Assembly (NCBI RefSeq): GCF_001625215.2
Contig: NC_030389.2
Coordinates: 1,524,930-1,588,929 of the forward strand
Length of the DNA: 64,000 bases
Direction: 5' to 3'
Origin: Daucus carota subsp. sativus
Taxonomy: Eukaryota; Streptophyta; Magnoliopsida; Apiales; Apiaceae
Each line of letters begins with the position of its first letter. The first letter of the stretch is position 1. Shown here in pieces: positions 48,165 to 59,142 of this stretch. A model generated the notes under the pieces. That model was not told the DNA's origin. It worked only from the letters and a program-made list of their open reading frames with translations, and did not search any database. The position numbers and the translations under genes are program-made.

Positions 48165-48349
48165 GTAAGTCTATTTGTAAGCTAAACATCTTTAGATTTT
48201 TCTTATTTTCTTATACAAGTATATGGGTGAAAGGTTTCTAATATTAAAATCAAATTATTAATCCTAATATAGTAGATGCCAGTAGTCTTAGCTATAAAAA
48301 GCAAAGTTAAATACATCTACTGATTAAAACTGTTAAGTTTTAAAGGTCT

Positions 48350-48732
48350 CGCAAGGACTACTGCAGTAGAATCTGACCGGATTGTCGGTGAGTTTCTGCA
48401 GCAGTTGTAGGAAAAATATGTAAAGGGTGAAATTGAAGATATATTAGGGGAAGTTGCATGGACTAGGGGTCCAAATGCGATACAGTGAGTTCTTGTTTAC
48501 TTAAGATTGCAATTAAATCCCAAATAACTTGTTTGACCACTTCACTGGTAGGACATTGGACAAAACTATATCAAATTATGGAGTAAGGCTCGCTGCAGCT
48601 AGAGCAGCGCAGGACTCTATTTTAAGTGGTTCTCCGGAACCAGCAGTTTATATGTATACAGTACTATACCAAATTGCCAAATATAGCAGCAGTTTAGGTG
48701 GACACCTGTTTATAGCATGTGCTGGATGGTAA
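48350..48732 (+). pseudogene. Captured fragment of unknown coding sequence
   Basis: Two islands have plausible splice sites. One (about 48350-48487) reads TTAVESDRIVGEFLQQL, a stop, then KGEIEDILGEVAWTRGPNAI. The other (48550-48729) reads SNYGVRLAAARAAQDSIL and YMYTVLYQIAKYSSSLGGHL. The even codon quality suggests a real source gene, but I do not recognise the family. Confidence 0.4.
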
Positions 48733-48862
48733 GTTTGTCACCTTCTTTTCCTATGCTAACTCTATACATGATACATTTTATAAAAATAGAAATGTACGTT
48801 TTATTTCGAGCTTAAATATCAACAGCGTTTGTATTTGGACCTCCATTTTACTTTTCTTCTAG

Positions 48863-48963
48863 CAATGTTCAATGCTGGCAGTATCATCAGTAGATTCACC
48901 AGGACTGCTGATGAACTCTTTGGCATGTTGATTGTTTTTCTATTCATCCAACAGGCCATCAAA
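48863..48963 (+). pseudogene. Captured boron/anion transporter (BOR-like) exon fragment
   Basis: The exon after the acceptor TTCTAG reads [20 protein letters not shown] followed by [14 protein letters not shown]. This is the RFTR...ELFGMLI...LFxQQAIK segment of plant BOR boron transporters. Only this one exon is present, fused to the next fragment. Confidence 0.65.
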
Positions 48964-48977
48964 GTAGTGTTTAGAGC

Positions 48978-49037
48978 CAGAAACAAGATATAGTCATTGT
49001 TGGACATGGAATTGCAGGCCTGGCTACTGCTACACAG
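48978..49037 (+). pseudogene. Captured FAD-dependent monooxygenase N-terminal fragment
   Basis: It reads [17 protein letters not shown] and is followed by a GT donor. The GxGxxG dinucleotide-binding fold of plant FAD monooxygenases is evident, with His in the second position. It is only about 20 codons long and abuts the transporter fragment, as in a chimeric captured transcript unit. Confidence 0.6.
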
Positions 49038-49464
49038 GTTACAAAATTCAAGATTCTGTATATTCCCTTCTGCCAGTATGTTATTGTATGCATGCAAACC
49101 GTAAAGTTACCTAAAAACTTAGTTGTTGGAACTAGATAAGAAATTTAAATTCAGATTTTATTACTCTTACATTTCTTGTAGAGCTAGCTGGGTGAAGAAA
49201 CTGGTTTGTGGAATGTTGTTTTTGACTAAATTTCATAATCAACTCGGATGCAAGTGTGGCCCCAGTTCTTACACATGTTATGTATAAGACCTCTACTTAC
49301 AATGTAAAGATGCTGTTCATTTAAACCGGACATTTGGTACTTCTACAATGACAGTCTCACTCGATAGTTCAGCACATAGTAGGCTTCAGCAATAAAGTCC
49401 AAGAAAATAGGAATGCAAATCTAGCTTAAGATGACATTCACACATCTATAGTCTATACACTTAA

Positions 49465-49851
49465 GAGCAAGTCCAATGCTAGATGCTATATATCTATTGC
49501 TATTGCTATAATATAGCACCAAAAAGTGTTTTTTGGTGCTAAAATAAAACTTGCACTCCAATGCTAAGTTCTATAACTAGTTTCAAATTCAACCAACTCA
49601 TTAACTTTTACCTAACTTCTATATAGAACCAACTCTTTAACTTTTACCTAACTCATTAACTAGTTTCCAATTTCTATTTATTGATGATGTGGCAACATGG
49701 ATGGATCCATCCTTGGTTTCAAATATAGAACCAAGGATGCATCTATGCATGGATGCATTTAAATATAGCTCCCCTTTGGAGTTGATTTTTTTTACTTTTG
49801 ATGCTATAATATAGCAATAGAACCAAGTATAGCATTGCATTGGAGTTGCTC
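49465..49851. mobile_element. MITE with GAGCAASTCCAATG termini
   Basis: The left end GAGCAAGTCCAATGCTA and right end TGCATTGGAGTTGCTC are inverted copies. The interior repeats GCTATAATATAGCA motifs in inverse orientation. The termini are widespread among plant MITEs. The target duplication was not certain. Confidence 0.7.
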
Positions 49852-49988
49852 TAAAAGAGTAATCAAGTTTGCTGAAATTGATTACGTGCGTCAAAAAAAA
49901 GATACTAGCCTCCACATTGCTGATGATCTGGTAATGGGTATATAACTACACAAACAATAATATCCTCTTATAATTATTTACTTGCTTA

Positions 49989-50636
49989 GAAATTGAATAT
50001 GGAGATGTGGAATTGGGGTTTGATTTAATTAGGGGAAGAGCGAAACTTAGCCTAAAAGATAAGTGGAGGAGAGCGACAAGTAGTCTTAGTGTTAAAGAGA
50101 TGATGATCTTCTGCGCAGAGAGAGTTGATCTCAAGAATATGGATGTTCAGTTAGAGAAGCACTTGAATAGGATTCCGTCAATTAACTTGTAACCATATTT
50201 GCCTCTGCCTAAAGAAGATTGGGAGCTTGATCTATGTAAGCTGGAGATAAAATACTATAAAGCTCTAGGCACTTTTGATCCTGTATATAGGGGCACATAT
50301 GAGGAAACAGATGCTACCTTTCAAGAATTTATTTGTGATTTTTTTTGGTTATCTAACTTGTGTTTTCTTACCATTCTCGCATTCTCTTTGTAATATGTTT
50401 CAGCTACTCTAATACAATTGGATGCATTAGTTCTCTTTTTAAGAAAATTGTCTTTCAAAGTAGTTGGGATAAATTGAAGCTTGCTATTGTTTTGTATGAT
50501 TACTTTTTATACCTTTTTATTTAATTATCTGAAAGATCTCACCAAACTTCGTCATTCTTATATCACAGTGAAGCTGCTGGATTGGGGAGAGGACGGGAAG
50601 GCCATTAGTGCAGAAACTGCAGCTGTGATGTAATCG
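49989..50636 (+). pseudogene. Captured Raf-like serine/threonine kinase fragments
   Basis: Three islands in order. About 50120-50172: RVDLKNMDVQLEKHLNR, the linker upstream of the kinase. 50205-50325: EDWELDLCKLEIKYYKALGT and YRGTYEETDA, the glycine-rich region with its glycines degraded. 50569-50636: VKLLDWGEDGKAISAETAAV, with the ATP-binding Lys, ending in TAA. This order matches plant Raf-like MAPKKKs. Stops separate the islands and the catalytic loop is absent. Confidence 0.8.
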
Positions 50637-50639
50637 TAT

Positions 50640-52330
50640 TTAGAGAAGGATCAATTACATTTAACATACGGTAAATCTAATTTTCACCTCCTCGGTTACA
50701 GATAGATATAAGAAGTGATAATATATATAAACTACGATATCAGACGAAGCCTTCAGGACATTGATTCATTAGGTAGTAGTGTAGTACTACCATTCCCAAA
50801 TTAATTTTTCTTCTGAAATAAAAACTGAATTAAATAACAAACTGTAGAGCAGGAAGTGGTAGGGATAGCAAGTATGACTAGGAGTCAAATTAGTACCAAA
50901 AATCAGTATAGGCTGGAGGTCATTGATATCACATACCCAATAAGCCATTAATATTTAAGATTAACCAAGACACTTGTTTGGGACAAAATATATAATCTAA
51001 GACTAATAGTAACCATGAAGGATCAAAATGATTATCAAATTGAAGGTAGATTGAAACAACCAATATTTTCCATTAATACCCTACAAAAAGTCTATGCCTG
51101 ACAAAAACTCTACCAGGAACTGCATTACATGGAATCTTAAATTTTAAAGTTACACAACATGTAATATTATGCATATAAGCAGACAATATCCGCAACCATT
51201 CGACAACTCAAACTAGACCTGTTGTGGTAAATAGAAAGGGGTTCTCTGTTCTCTTAACTTTTCACCTGTTCATATTAAAATTAATACATGATGCACACTA
51301 CACAGAGTATAAACTACTGATAACAAGAAAGGAAACAACTTGGTGATGAGAGTTGAGACTAAATACCTCCTTGGTTACTGTAAGATACTTAATTTTCAAA
51401 GTGAAGTCAATGACTTGGATGGATTTGATTCCGGTTACTTATACTGCAAAGATGTGCTCCCACTAACAAAATGTTTATTTATTTATTGTTTTTGTCAAGT
51501 AATAATATAGGGTTCCATGTCTCTGAGACTCTGACAATATATTTCTGCAACAATCTATCCGCGGTTTTTACCACCGACACACTATCTATTTTTTATGTGA
51601 ATGCAAGGTGTCATGTTACTTATCTGCTCTTTAGATACCCATTCTGGGGTTTCTATCTTTCCACTATAAATAAGCTTAATGTTAATTATCCACTAAAAGT
51701 TTTTGATGAATAATCTATTTATCGGCATGACTCAGGGAATCTATCTATTCTATATGTAATAGGAGAGCTAGGGTCTAAAATAATGAGATATTTTGTTTTA
51801 AAAAAATTGTGAGACATCATGTAAAAGTACATTAGCGCCCCTTTATACTTTGTCTAATGCACAACCATTTTGCTTCACATTCAGCGACGGTCTTGGTGAT
51901 GATAACACGAGGGCGACCACCTCCTTGTTGGGGGATCCATGCACCACGAAGAGGCTAAAGTCGCTGCGAAGGATGAGGCGGAGCTCAGGAACGACCAAGC
52001 AAAACAGGAGGGAGGTGGAAAGGATGACAAACGGAACTGGAAAGTAAACAGGCACGTAATCAAGAGGCAAATAAAGGGGGACACCTAGGCAGGAACAGGG
52101 GTAGATTGGTAAATCACAGAAGATTAAAATGTGACATGTTGTGTAATAAATTTTAGAAATTATATTTTGAACTCATGTACAAATTGCAGAGTTATATAAA
52201 GCACAGATCGGTTCTAAGCGGGTCAGTAAGTGGATTAAATATATATGTGAATATTCAGTTGTAATATTAGTATATTTAAATATAAAATCATGTCGTGATA
52301 AGAATTTAAATTTATAATATTTTTGATAAG
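50640..52330. other. Right-hand Helitron interior without recognised genes
   Basis: Mostly AT-rich DNA. A GC-richer block at 51840-52090 carries overlapping frames on both strands (for example 52084-51881) that look neither coding nor familiar. It may be a further captured fragment or an old transposon piece. Confidence 0.4.
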
Positions 52331-52331
52331 A

Positions 52332-52548
52332 CTCCCTGTGCCCCCTGAATTGTATACAACTGTACACGACACTCATTTTAATACTCTCTTAAAATATAGT
52401 TTTATAACTTATTTTTAAGATTTCTTTTTTTTTTTTAAAATCCAAATTTGACATATAAATTTTTATTGAGAAAAAAAAAATTTAAAAATAAACATTAAAG
52501 TGCGTACCGAGCAGTGAAAAAATGTATAGAAATGAGTAAGGAGTGAGT
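52332..52548. mobile_element. Degenerate Stowaway MITE inside the Helitron
   Basis: Left ACTCCCTGTGCCCCCTGAAT and right AATGAGTAAGGAGTGAGTAT are eroded Stowaway termini. The interior has the AAAATATAGTTTTATAACTT and GCAGTGAAAAA phrases of the family. Confidence 0.6.
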
Positions 52549-53429
52549 ATATTTGTTTTTAATTTTTATATATACTTACGATTACGTTATAAAAATAATA
52601 TTTTAAAATTAAAAAAATAGCAACTAAACATCATTTTTACTGGTTTATTCCACTTAACGACCGCTTAAGCAGCTTAATTTTAAACAATACTTTTCCCCCG
52701 CTTAGTACAAAAGCTAAGCATTTACGCGTAGTTTCAGTCTAGCCGACAACTTACTTGGTTGCTTAAGACGCTTTCCAGAGAGTGACAAATTGATATTTAA
52801 TTTCAAATTTAAAACTTAATCAAAAATTTGTGTATTAGTGTCATCACAATCATTCTTTTTTTTTTTTTAGTAATACTTGTCAAATTCAGGATTTGTATTT
52901 CTATTTCAAATAGTCATTCTATAAATCTATAATAAAACACTCTTTATTACTTCACGATAAACTTTGTGCAAGGAATATATGTGGTTTTAATTATATATTA
53001 AGGTCGAATTTAGATATACACATATGTTCAATTTGATTGTGTTGGTCGTTATGTTTGAATTGATCTCACTGATTTTTTTAGTCGATTAACTAGCTTTGTT
53101 TTATATTGGTTTAAGTTTTACGAAAACCCCTTTTGTATTTGACATTTTGCAGATATGTATCTTTTAAATAGAAGATTATCAAATATATTCATATCCCAGA
53201 TATTTCTGCTCGTAGAACATGCATGATATTTGGGTGTTCAATATAATAGTGGTTTTAATCCAACTTTTATTATAAAAAATGGATTTATAAAAAATTGAGT
53301 GAAATATTATAAATTATAATGCATATAAAAGATACAGTTGAAATAATGAAATATTATTCTTTAATGTTTTAATAATTAAAAAATTATTTAAATTATTTTA
53401 TAAAATATTAATTTCGATATAATATACAG

Positions 53430-53446
53430 CCCGTGCCTTGCACGGG
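53430..53446 (+). terminator. Helitron 3' hairpin
   Basis: CCCGTGC, loop CTT, GCACGGG: a perfect 7-bp GC-rich stem 8 bases before the terminal CTAG. This is the Helitron rolling-circle termination signal. Confidence 0.93.
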
Positions 53447-53458
53447 TTTTTACGCTAG

Positions 53459-53743
53459 TTTTTTGATCAATTTAGTGATATTGCTCGGTTTTCATTCGAT
53501 ACATTCATATTTAATAGGTAGGGTCAGGGTCCGGGTCCACACATTCAATATCAGGACATACTGTCAACGGGAAAAAACCGCTAGACGTTTTAATCCTGAA
53601 TTTTTGATGAATGTGCAGGGGTGCTACGGTGGATTCAACAGAAAATTGTCTCACTCTAGGGTTTTTCTCATTCAACAGCATCTTTTTTTTTCATCGGAAT
53701 TATGCTACTGACGTTTTGACTATTCTCGACCTTAGCAGGTGTT
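53459..53743 (+). repeat. 3' flank of PPR unit 2 (right part)
   Basis: Continues the unit 2 flank interrupted by the Helitron. It is collinear with 38534-38740 of unit 1 through TGATATTGCTCGGTTTTCAT and TGTGCAGGGGTGCTACGG. After about 53655 it diverges. The last five bases are the target duplication of the next element. Confidence 0.8.
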
Positions 53744-54658
53744 TGTTTTTACCAAAATTTGCAGGGTTAAAAGCCAAGCCTATTTAATTTCTATAACAAT
53801 GAAGTACGTGTTTTTGTGTATGAATAATTAAAAGATCGAATGGATGAATATCGAAAAGAAAATAAAAGACAAGAACACAATCAATTTTGGTGACGCGGAA
53901 AACCCCTTGTAAAAGGTTAAAAACCGCGGGTGGGAATGTCCCAGCCAAATATCCACTATAATGTTGTAATATCAGCTTACAAGTATGAGAAATACAAGAT
54001 AAAAGCATAAAAAGATGTTGTCATCAGCTCCAAAGGAGTTCACGTTCGTCATCAATGTGCACCCGTCGGCAGCAGAGAGTTCCCGTCGGCAGCATGACTT
54101 GAGAGAGATGAAGATGTGTAATCTCAGTTGGTAGAAGATGAAGAATCTCAGCTATTGTATGTTAATGTATGTATGTGTACGTGCATTGGTTTGTATATCT
54201 AGGGCTTGATTTAGGGTTTACAAGTAAGAAAAAGAACGATATTAGGTAGAAGATGAAGTTGTAGGCTTATAGAAGTGGATTGATGATGATAATGATTCTG
54301 AGTTGTGGTGCAGTTATGTAGTATGTGGGAGATATATCAGAATGTGTAATGTAGTTATCCTCTCATACATATTTGAGGCTATATATAGCTCATGTAGTTA
54401 GACTCCTACTCTCCCTCTAACTCCTATTTTTCCTCCTTTTCTTGCTCCACGTGCATGTTAACTCCCTCCTATATTGCTGGCACTTCTTCAACTACTGTTT
54501 GAATTCTCCTCCTAAATAGGTGGGCTTGTTAGGACTCAGTCTTCATGCTTATCCACTTGTTACATCACAGTTGCTTTCTCGTCATGTCGATGATTCATCC
54601 CGTCATGTTCATGCATGTCCCGTCATGTCTTGACACCTGTAAAATCTGGGTACAAACA
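53744..54658 (-). repeat. 3' LTR (relative to element transcription)
   Basis: 915 bp, TG...CA ends. By eye it is indistinguishable from the copy at 57465-58379. Confidence 0.92.
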
Positions 54659-57464
54659 ATAGCCCCTAATTTTATTGGGTGGAGACATGCAGCCAATGAA
54701 ATTACGTCTTGAATACTCTGTTTTCCTCTGATCAATGCAAATAGGAACACCGATGCTATGTGAAAATACCGACGCTTGCAACACATGATCACGTCATGTC
54801 GATTTGTCTTGTTCGCTATTGTCTTGTATCAAATCTCTATCTCGTTGTGTCGTTATAACGTCATCTCGAGTTGTCATCATTGTCCAGATCTTCTAATGGT
54901 GAAAACACCGATGAGTAGATGCTCTGTTGTCGTCATATTCACGTTCTAAGATAAGAACCTTTGTATACGCTCTAGTTGTTTATAGGCTCGTATGTAGTTG
55001 AAATCAACCCCGTAATATTAACATGTCAAGTTGTATGATGTTGCTTTGCATTATATATGTAAAGCCCCTTGTAGATGTCTTCTGACATGTGTAAGATATT
55101 GTATATATCTTGTCATTGTCAGTTGCATATTTTGATGTGTCCATGACTTGAAATTGGTTCATGTGACCCCTTAATTGGGAGTGACTATGACGTAATGGAT
55201 AGGAGTACCAACACGTAAAGTGTTTTAAAACATGTCTTCCGTTCGTAATATGTAATTTGTAGACCTGATGTGTAACTCGTCATCATAGCTATAACGTGAT
55301 ATGATGTTTGTAACTGTATATGTCACTTATAATTATAATGTGTGACATGTGGTTTAATTTGTCATGACACGTGTAGGTGGTGACATGTAGAAATGTATAT
55401 TGTGATTTATATGTAATGTGTCCGACTAAGGGTCATGACTAGTGTAATTTCGTGGAGCATTCGTCGTCATCATATGTTAAATACGTCGATGTATATAAAC
55501 TTGTGATATGCGTAATTGTAGTCGACAAATTTATTTTTTATAACGTTGGTGCACGTAGTATATGTATTCGACAAATATATATATTCAATGAATATATAAT
55601 TTTCAGACGTTGATGCATGTAGTATATATATTCGACAAATATTTAATTTTCAAACGTTGATGTATTCGACAAATATGTTTATTTTCAAACGTCGATGCAT
55701 GCATTCGTAGGCTAGTTAAAAGGCCTTTCCCTCTTGAAACTTAGCTCGTAATTGTAATTGTGATTATGTAATTATTAAATACATAATGTTGAAATGCATC
55801 ATTATTCGTGGCGTCGTAAGTTATTTGTGAAATGTGTAGTGTTGTCGTCACCATCATTCGATAATGATCAACCGTAGTAGGATGGGTGATCAGCCCTCCT
55901 TGTCTATTAATATGTATCTAAAATATACTCATGCAATATCATGTCACAATAAATATCATGATGAAGACGTCAACTTTAAGCAGTTAAACATGGACAATTT
56001 AGAATAACTTGCATAACATATTTCAAGACACATATCTATCAAGTAGAGTAGCAAGTCATGTAAGAAACAAGCACATGTGACATTATGCTTAGATCACAAA
56101 TCATTCAAGCAAACATTTATTCGAAGCATGAAATATCATCTGAATGGCATAAGCCCAAGTAAAGATCGTAATCGACTTATTATCATATTGCTACAGACTA
56201 AGAGAATAAAGAGGATGAGTTCACTTACATGTGATAAAGCTTCAAAAGTAGCATGTTCAAGCCCCTGGGGACTTGTAATTCGTAATGTCTTGTTGAATCA
56301 GGTTGAAGTCGTCGGACACTTCCAAAGGCGTCAATGATTCATGTCCCGTCATGATGTTGACTGTCATGTCAGTTTACGGATATGTCCATAAGTTGATGAG
56401 GTTGTACCCCTTTCTGGGTATATGTCTTGTACCACGTTCGCCTTGTCATCAAGCTAACCTTAATTAAGTATTTTGGACTGGTCGATAGTCCATTTTTGAT
56501 TCTTTCTTCTAGTTTATCTTTCGTGGTCATGTCATGTCTTTTTTACTTCACATCATGTTGAACCAGTGATGTCGATCGTGTTTAGGGTATGCTATATTGT
56601 CCCCTTGTGGCGATTTTAGGACAAGTCCCAATCATGTCCTGTTGAGATAGTAGATTTGGACTGAAATCAGCCACAAAATTAGCAAAATATGTGACTCGAT
56701 CGTTGTTTGTGACTCATAGGTGATAATGTATTCGACATGATCTGTCATGTTTCTAGAGTTCATGTCTAGTTGTCACGTCGATCATCATGTCAAGACTTCA
56801 TGTCCGACTGTCACGTTGTTATTTTTACACTGTCACCATGTTTGCTAGTCATTCTGGACACTCGACTTCATGTATGATGTCCCTTTTGATTTAGTTGTTT
56901 GCTTTTCGAGTGATTATCATAATGCTGTTTGATTTCCATTTGACATGTATGCGGTTTGAGTTGTCATCATTTAACTTGTGTATGTTCATGTCGAGGCTGC
57001 TACCCATCATGCCGTCTTGATCCCAAACGAAGGTGTCCATTCTTTCTGTCAAAAAATCAATTATGTCGGTTTCTCTCTTTGGTGTCATGTCATGTCCTCT
57101 TGTGGTGTTGTTTTTTGTCGTTTAGATGTCATCCATGTCGTGTTGGTCATGTTGTGTCACGTGTGATTTACTAGTTCCCGTCAGACGTGATGAGATTAGT
57201 GTAACTTGTTCATGTCAATCTAGTCGTACATGTCATGGTCGTTTGTGGTCACTTCAATTCAGCCAACCCGTCGGACATCCCCATGTTTGTAACTAGAAAT
57301 CTTCTCGCCATGTCAACCAAAGTGATGTGATATAGAAAATCAGTGTATCCATGATGCCTATCTCTTGTAGCCCCTTTTGAACCGATTAATATGCGCGTCG
57401 ACGTGAACTCCATGTCATAGAAATCATGTAAGTGCTTCGCTAGTTTCCCACAGACGGCGCCAAT
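54659..57464 (-). other. Non-coding interior rich in GTCATGTC motifs
   Basis: No gag, protease, reverse transcriptase or integrase signature on either strand. The sequence is studded with CATGTC, GTCATGTC and CGTCATG words, densest at 56320-57240. Only short frames exist (for example 57476-57249), and none is recognisable. Confidence 0.75.
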
Positions 57465-58379
57465 TGTTTTTACCAAAATTTGCAGGGTTAAAAGCCAAGC
57501 CTATTTAATTTCTATAACAATGAAGTACGTGTTTTTGTGTATGAATAATTAAAAGATCGAATGGATGAATATCGAAAAGAAAATAAAAGACAAGAACACA
57601 ATCAATTTTGGTGACGCGGAAAACCCCTTGTAAAAGGTTAAAAACCGCGGGTGGGAATGTCCCAGCCAAATATCCACTATAATGTTGTAATATCAGCTTA
57701 CAAGTATGAGAAATACAAGATAAAAGCATAAAAAGATGTTGTCATCAGCTCCAAAGGAGTTCACGTTCGTCATCAATGTGCACCCGTCGGCAGCAGAGAG
57801 TTCCCGTCGGCAGCATGACTTGAGAGAGATGAAGATGTGTAATCTCAGTTGGTAGAAGATGAAGAATCTCAGCTATTGTATGTTAATGTATGTATGTGTA
57901 CGTGCATTGGTTTGTATATCTAGGGCTTGATTTAGGGTTTACAAGTAAGAAAAAGAACGATATTAGGTAGAAGATGAAGTTGTAGGCTTATAGAAGTGGA
58001 TTGATGATGATAATGATTCTGAGTTGTGGTGCAGTTATGTAGTATGTGGGAGATATATCAGAATGTGTAATGTAGTTATCCTCTCATACATATTTGAGGC
58101 TATATATAGCTCATGTAGTTAGACTCCTACTCTCCCTCTAACTCCTATTTTTCCTCCTTTTCTTGCTCCACGTGCATGTTAACTCCCTCCTATATTGCTG
58201 GCACTTCTTCAACTACTGTTTGAATTCTCCTCCTAAATAGGTGGGCTTGTTAGGACTCAGTCTTCATGCTTATCCACTTGTTACATCACAGTTGCTTTCT
58301 CGTCATGTCGATGATTCATCCCGTCATGTTCATGCATGTCCCGTCATGTCTTGACACCTGTAAAATCTGGGTACAAACA
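57465..58379 (-). repeat. 5' LTR (relative to element transcription)
   Basis: 915 bp. It abuts the primer-binding site on its left side. The 74-residue frames in the two LTRs (54008-53784 and 57729-57505) are the same and are not genes. Confidence 0.92.
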
Positions 58380-58402
58380 GTGTTGTTCAGAAGTTGTCAG
58401 AC

Positions 58403-58474
58403 TGCATTATTCCTTCTCCATCCACCACTCATCTCAAACTAAAACAATTACTTGGTTTCGACAAACTTCACCAT
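58403..58474 (+). pseudogene. PPR pseudogene 5' fragment
   Basis: ATTCCTTCTCCATCCACCAC, followed by CATCTCAAACTAAAACAATT and GGTTTCGACAAACTTCACCA, matches codons 36-65 of the RFL genes with a deletion of about 18 bp. The rest of the gene is missing. It is a fifth, dead copy, near the insertion site of the LTR element. Confidence 0.85.
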
Positions 58475-58521
58475 GTTTTTTTGATGATTACTAATATAAT
58501 TTTGAGTTCAGTTGTGGATAT

Positions 58522-58711
58522 CGATAATAATAAACTAATATCTTGAATAATAACTTGAAACTTACTACATCAATTCTTTCTTTGACGGAACTTTACTCGG
58601 ATAATCATGAAAATAAAATTCATAAAATAATTTTGTCAAATTAAAATTTATTTGGTTACTACATTGATGATAATAATAAACTAATATCTTGAAACTTACT
58701 ACATCAATTCT
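58522..58711. repeat. Direct repeat pair
   Basis: GATAATAATAAACTAATATC, followed by AACTTACTACATCAATTCT, occurs twice about 145 bp apart in AT-rich DNA. Confidence 0.7.
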
Positions 58712-58734
58712 CTGTTTGGGAACTTTAATCGAAT

Positions 58735-59142
58735 TCAAGTTCGACCGGGCCTTTAATTTCAAGTTCGAAGCTCGGCTCGTAAATAGTTCGATAGGCTCGA
58801 GTTCGTCTCGAAACCTCGAATCGAGTCACCAAATATTGACAAAAACTCGAATTATGATTGGTTCGACTCGAATTCGATCCGATAAAATATATAAATTATA
58901 AATAAAATATTAAATATATTTGTTAAAATATATTTATAATAAAAAATTAAAAAATAATAGAGGTTCGATAAGGCTAGCGAACCTTACGAGCCGAGTAATT
59001 TGAAGCTCGAGCTCGGCTCGGTAAAACATCCAAATAGCTCGAGCTCGAGCTCGGCTCTATTATTACCGAATCAAATTCGAATATTTACCGAGCCGAGCTC
59101 GAGTAGCTCACGAACAGTTTGGTTTGTTTACACCCCTAGAAT
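58735..59142. repeat. GAGCTCGAGCTCGG-rich repeat with hAT-like right end
   Basis: Degenerate CGAGCTCGGCTCG units flank an AT-rich centre. The right end TTTGTTTACACCCCTA is TAGGGGTGTAAAC in reverse complement, a hAT-style terminus. A matching left terminus was not found. Confidence 0.5.

Larger units (their letters stand above)
46858..53458 (+). mobile_element. Non-autonomous Helitron, 6.6 kb, with captured gene fragments
   Basis: The left end is TCTACTTCTATATATTAAAG, a typical plant Helitron 5' end. The right end carries the hairpin CCCGTGC-CTT-GCACGGG followed by TTTTTACG and CTAG. It sits between A (46857) and T (53459). Unit 1 has the intact site CTTCTTATTTTTTAATC at 38530, and removing 46858-53458 restores the same arrangement (CTTCTTA plus six T). 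There is no Rep/helicase coding sequence, so it is non-autonomous. It contains exon pieces of a GT31 galactosyltransferase, a boron-transporter-like protein, an FAD monooxygenase-like protein and a Raf-like kinase, all on the plus strand, plus three smaller transposons. Confidence 0.92.
53744..58379 (-). mobile_element. Young non-coding LTR retrotransposon (4.6 kb)
   Basis: Two 915-bp direct repeats (53744-54658 and 57465-58379) start TGTTTTTACCAAAATTTGCA and end GGGTACAAACA. By reading they appear identical. The 5-bp duplication GTGTT flanks the element (53739-53743, 58380-58384). Two bases inside the right LTR the minus strand reads TGGCGCCGTCTGTGG, a primer-binding site of the type found in plant Ty3/gypsy Tat/Athila elements, so transcription runs on the minus strand. 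Inside the left LTR, TAGGGGCTAT is a weak polypurine tract. The 2.8-kb interior has no gag or pol, so it depends on other elements. Confidence 0.92.

Noticed and set aside
51843..52084. Overlapping frames on both strands in the Helitron
   Set aside because: Compositionally biased, with no recognisable domain or splice structure; kept only as a note on the interior.
53784..54008. Identical 74-residue minus-strand frames in both LTRs
   Set aside because: Same sequence repeated because the LTRs are direct repeats; no protein resemblance.
56891..57476. Possible gag-like protein in the LTR element interior
   Set aside because: Frames are short, lack a CCHC zinc knuckle or any capsid-like feature, and one runs into the LTR.
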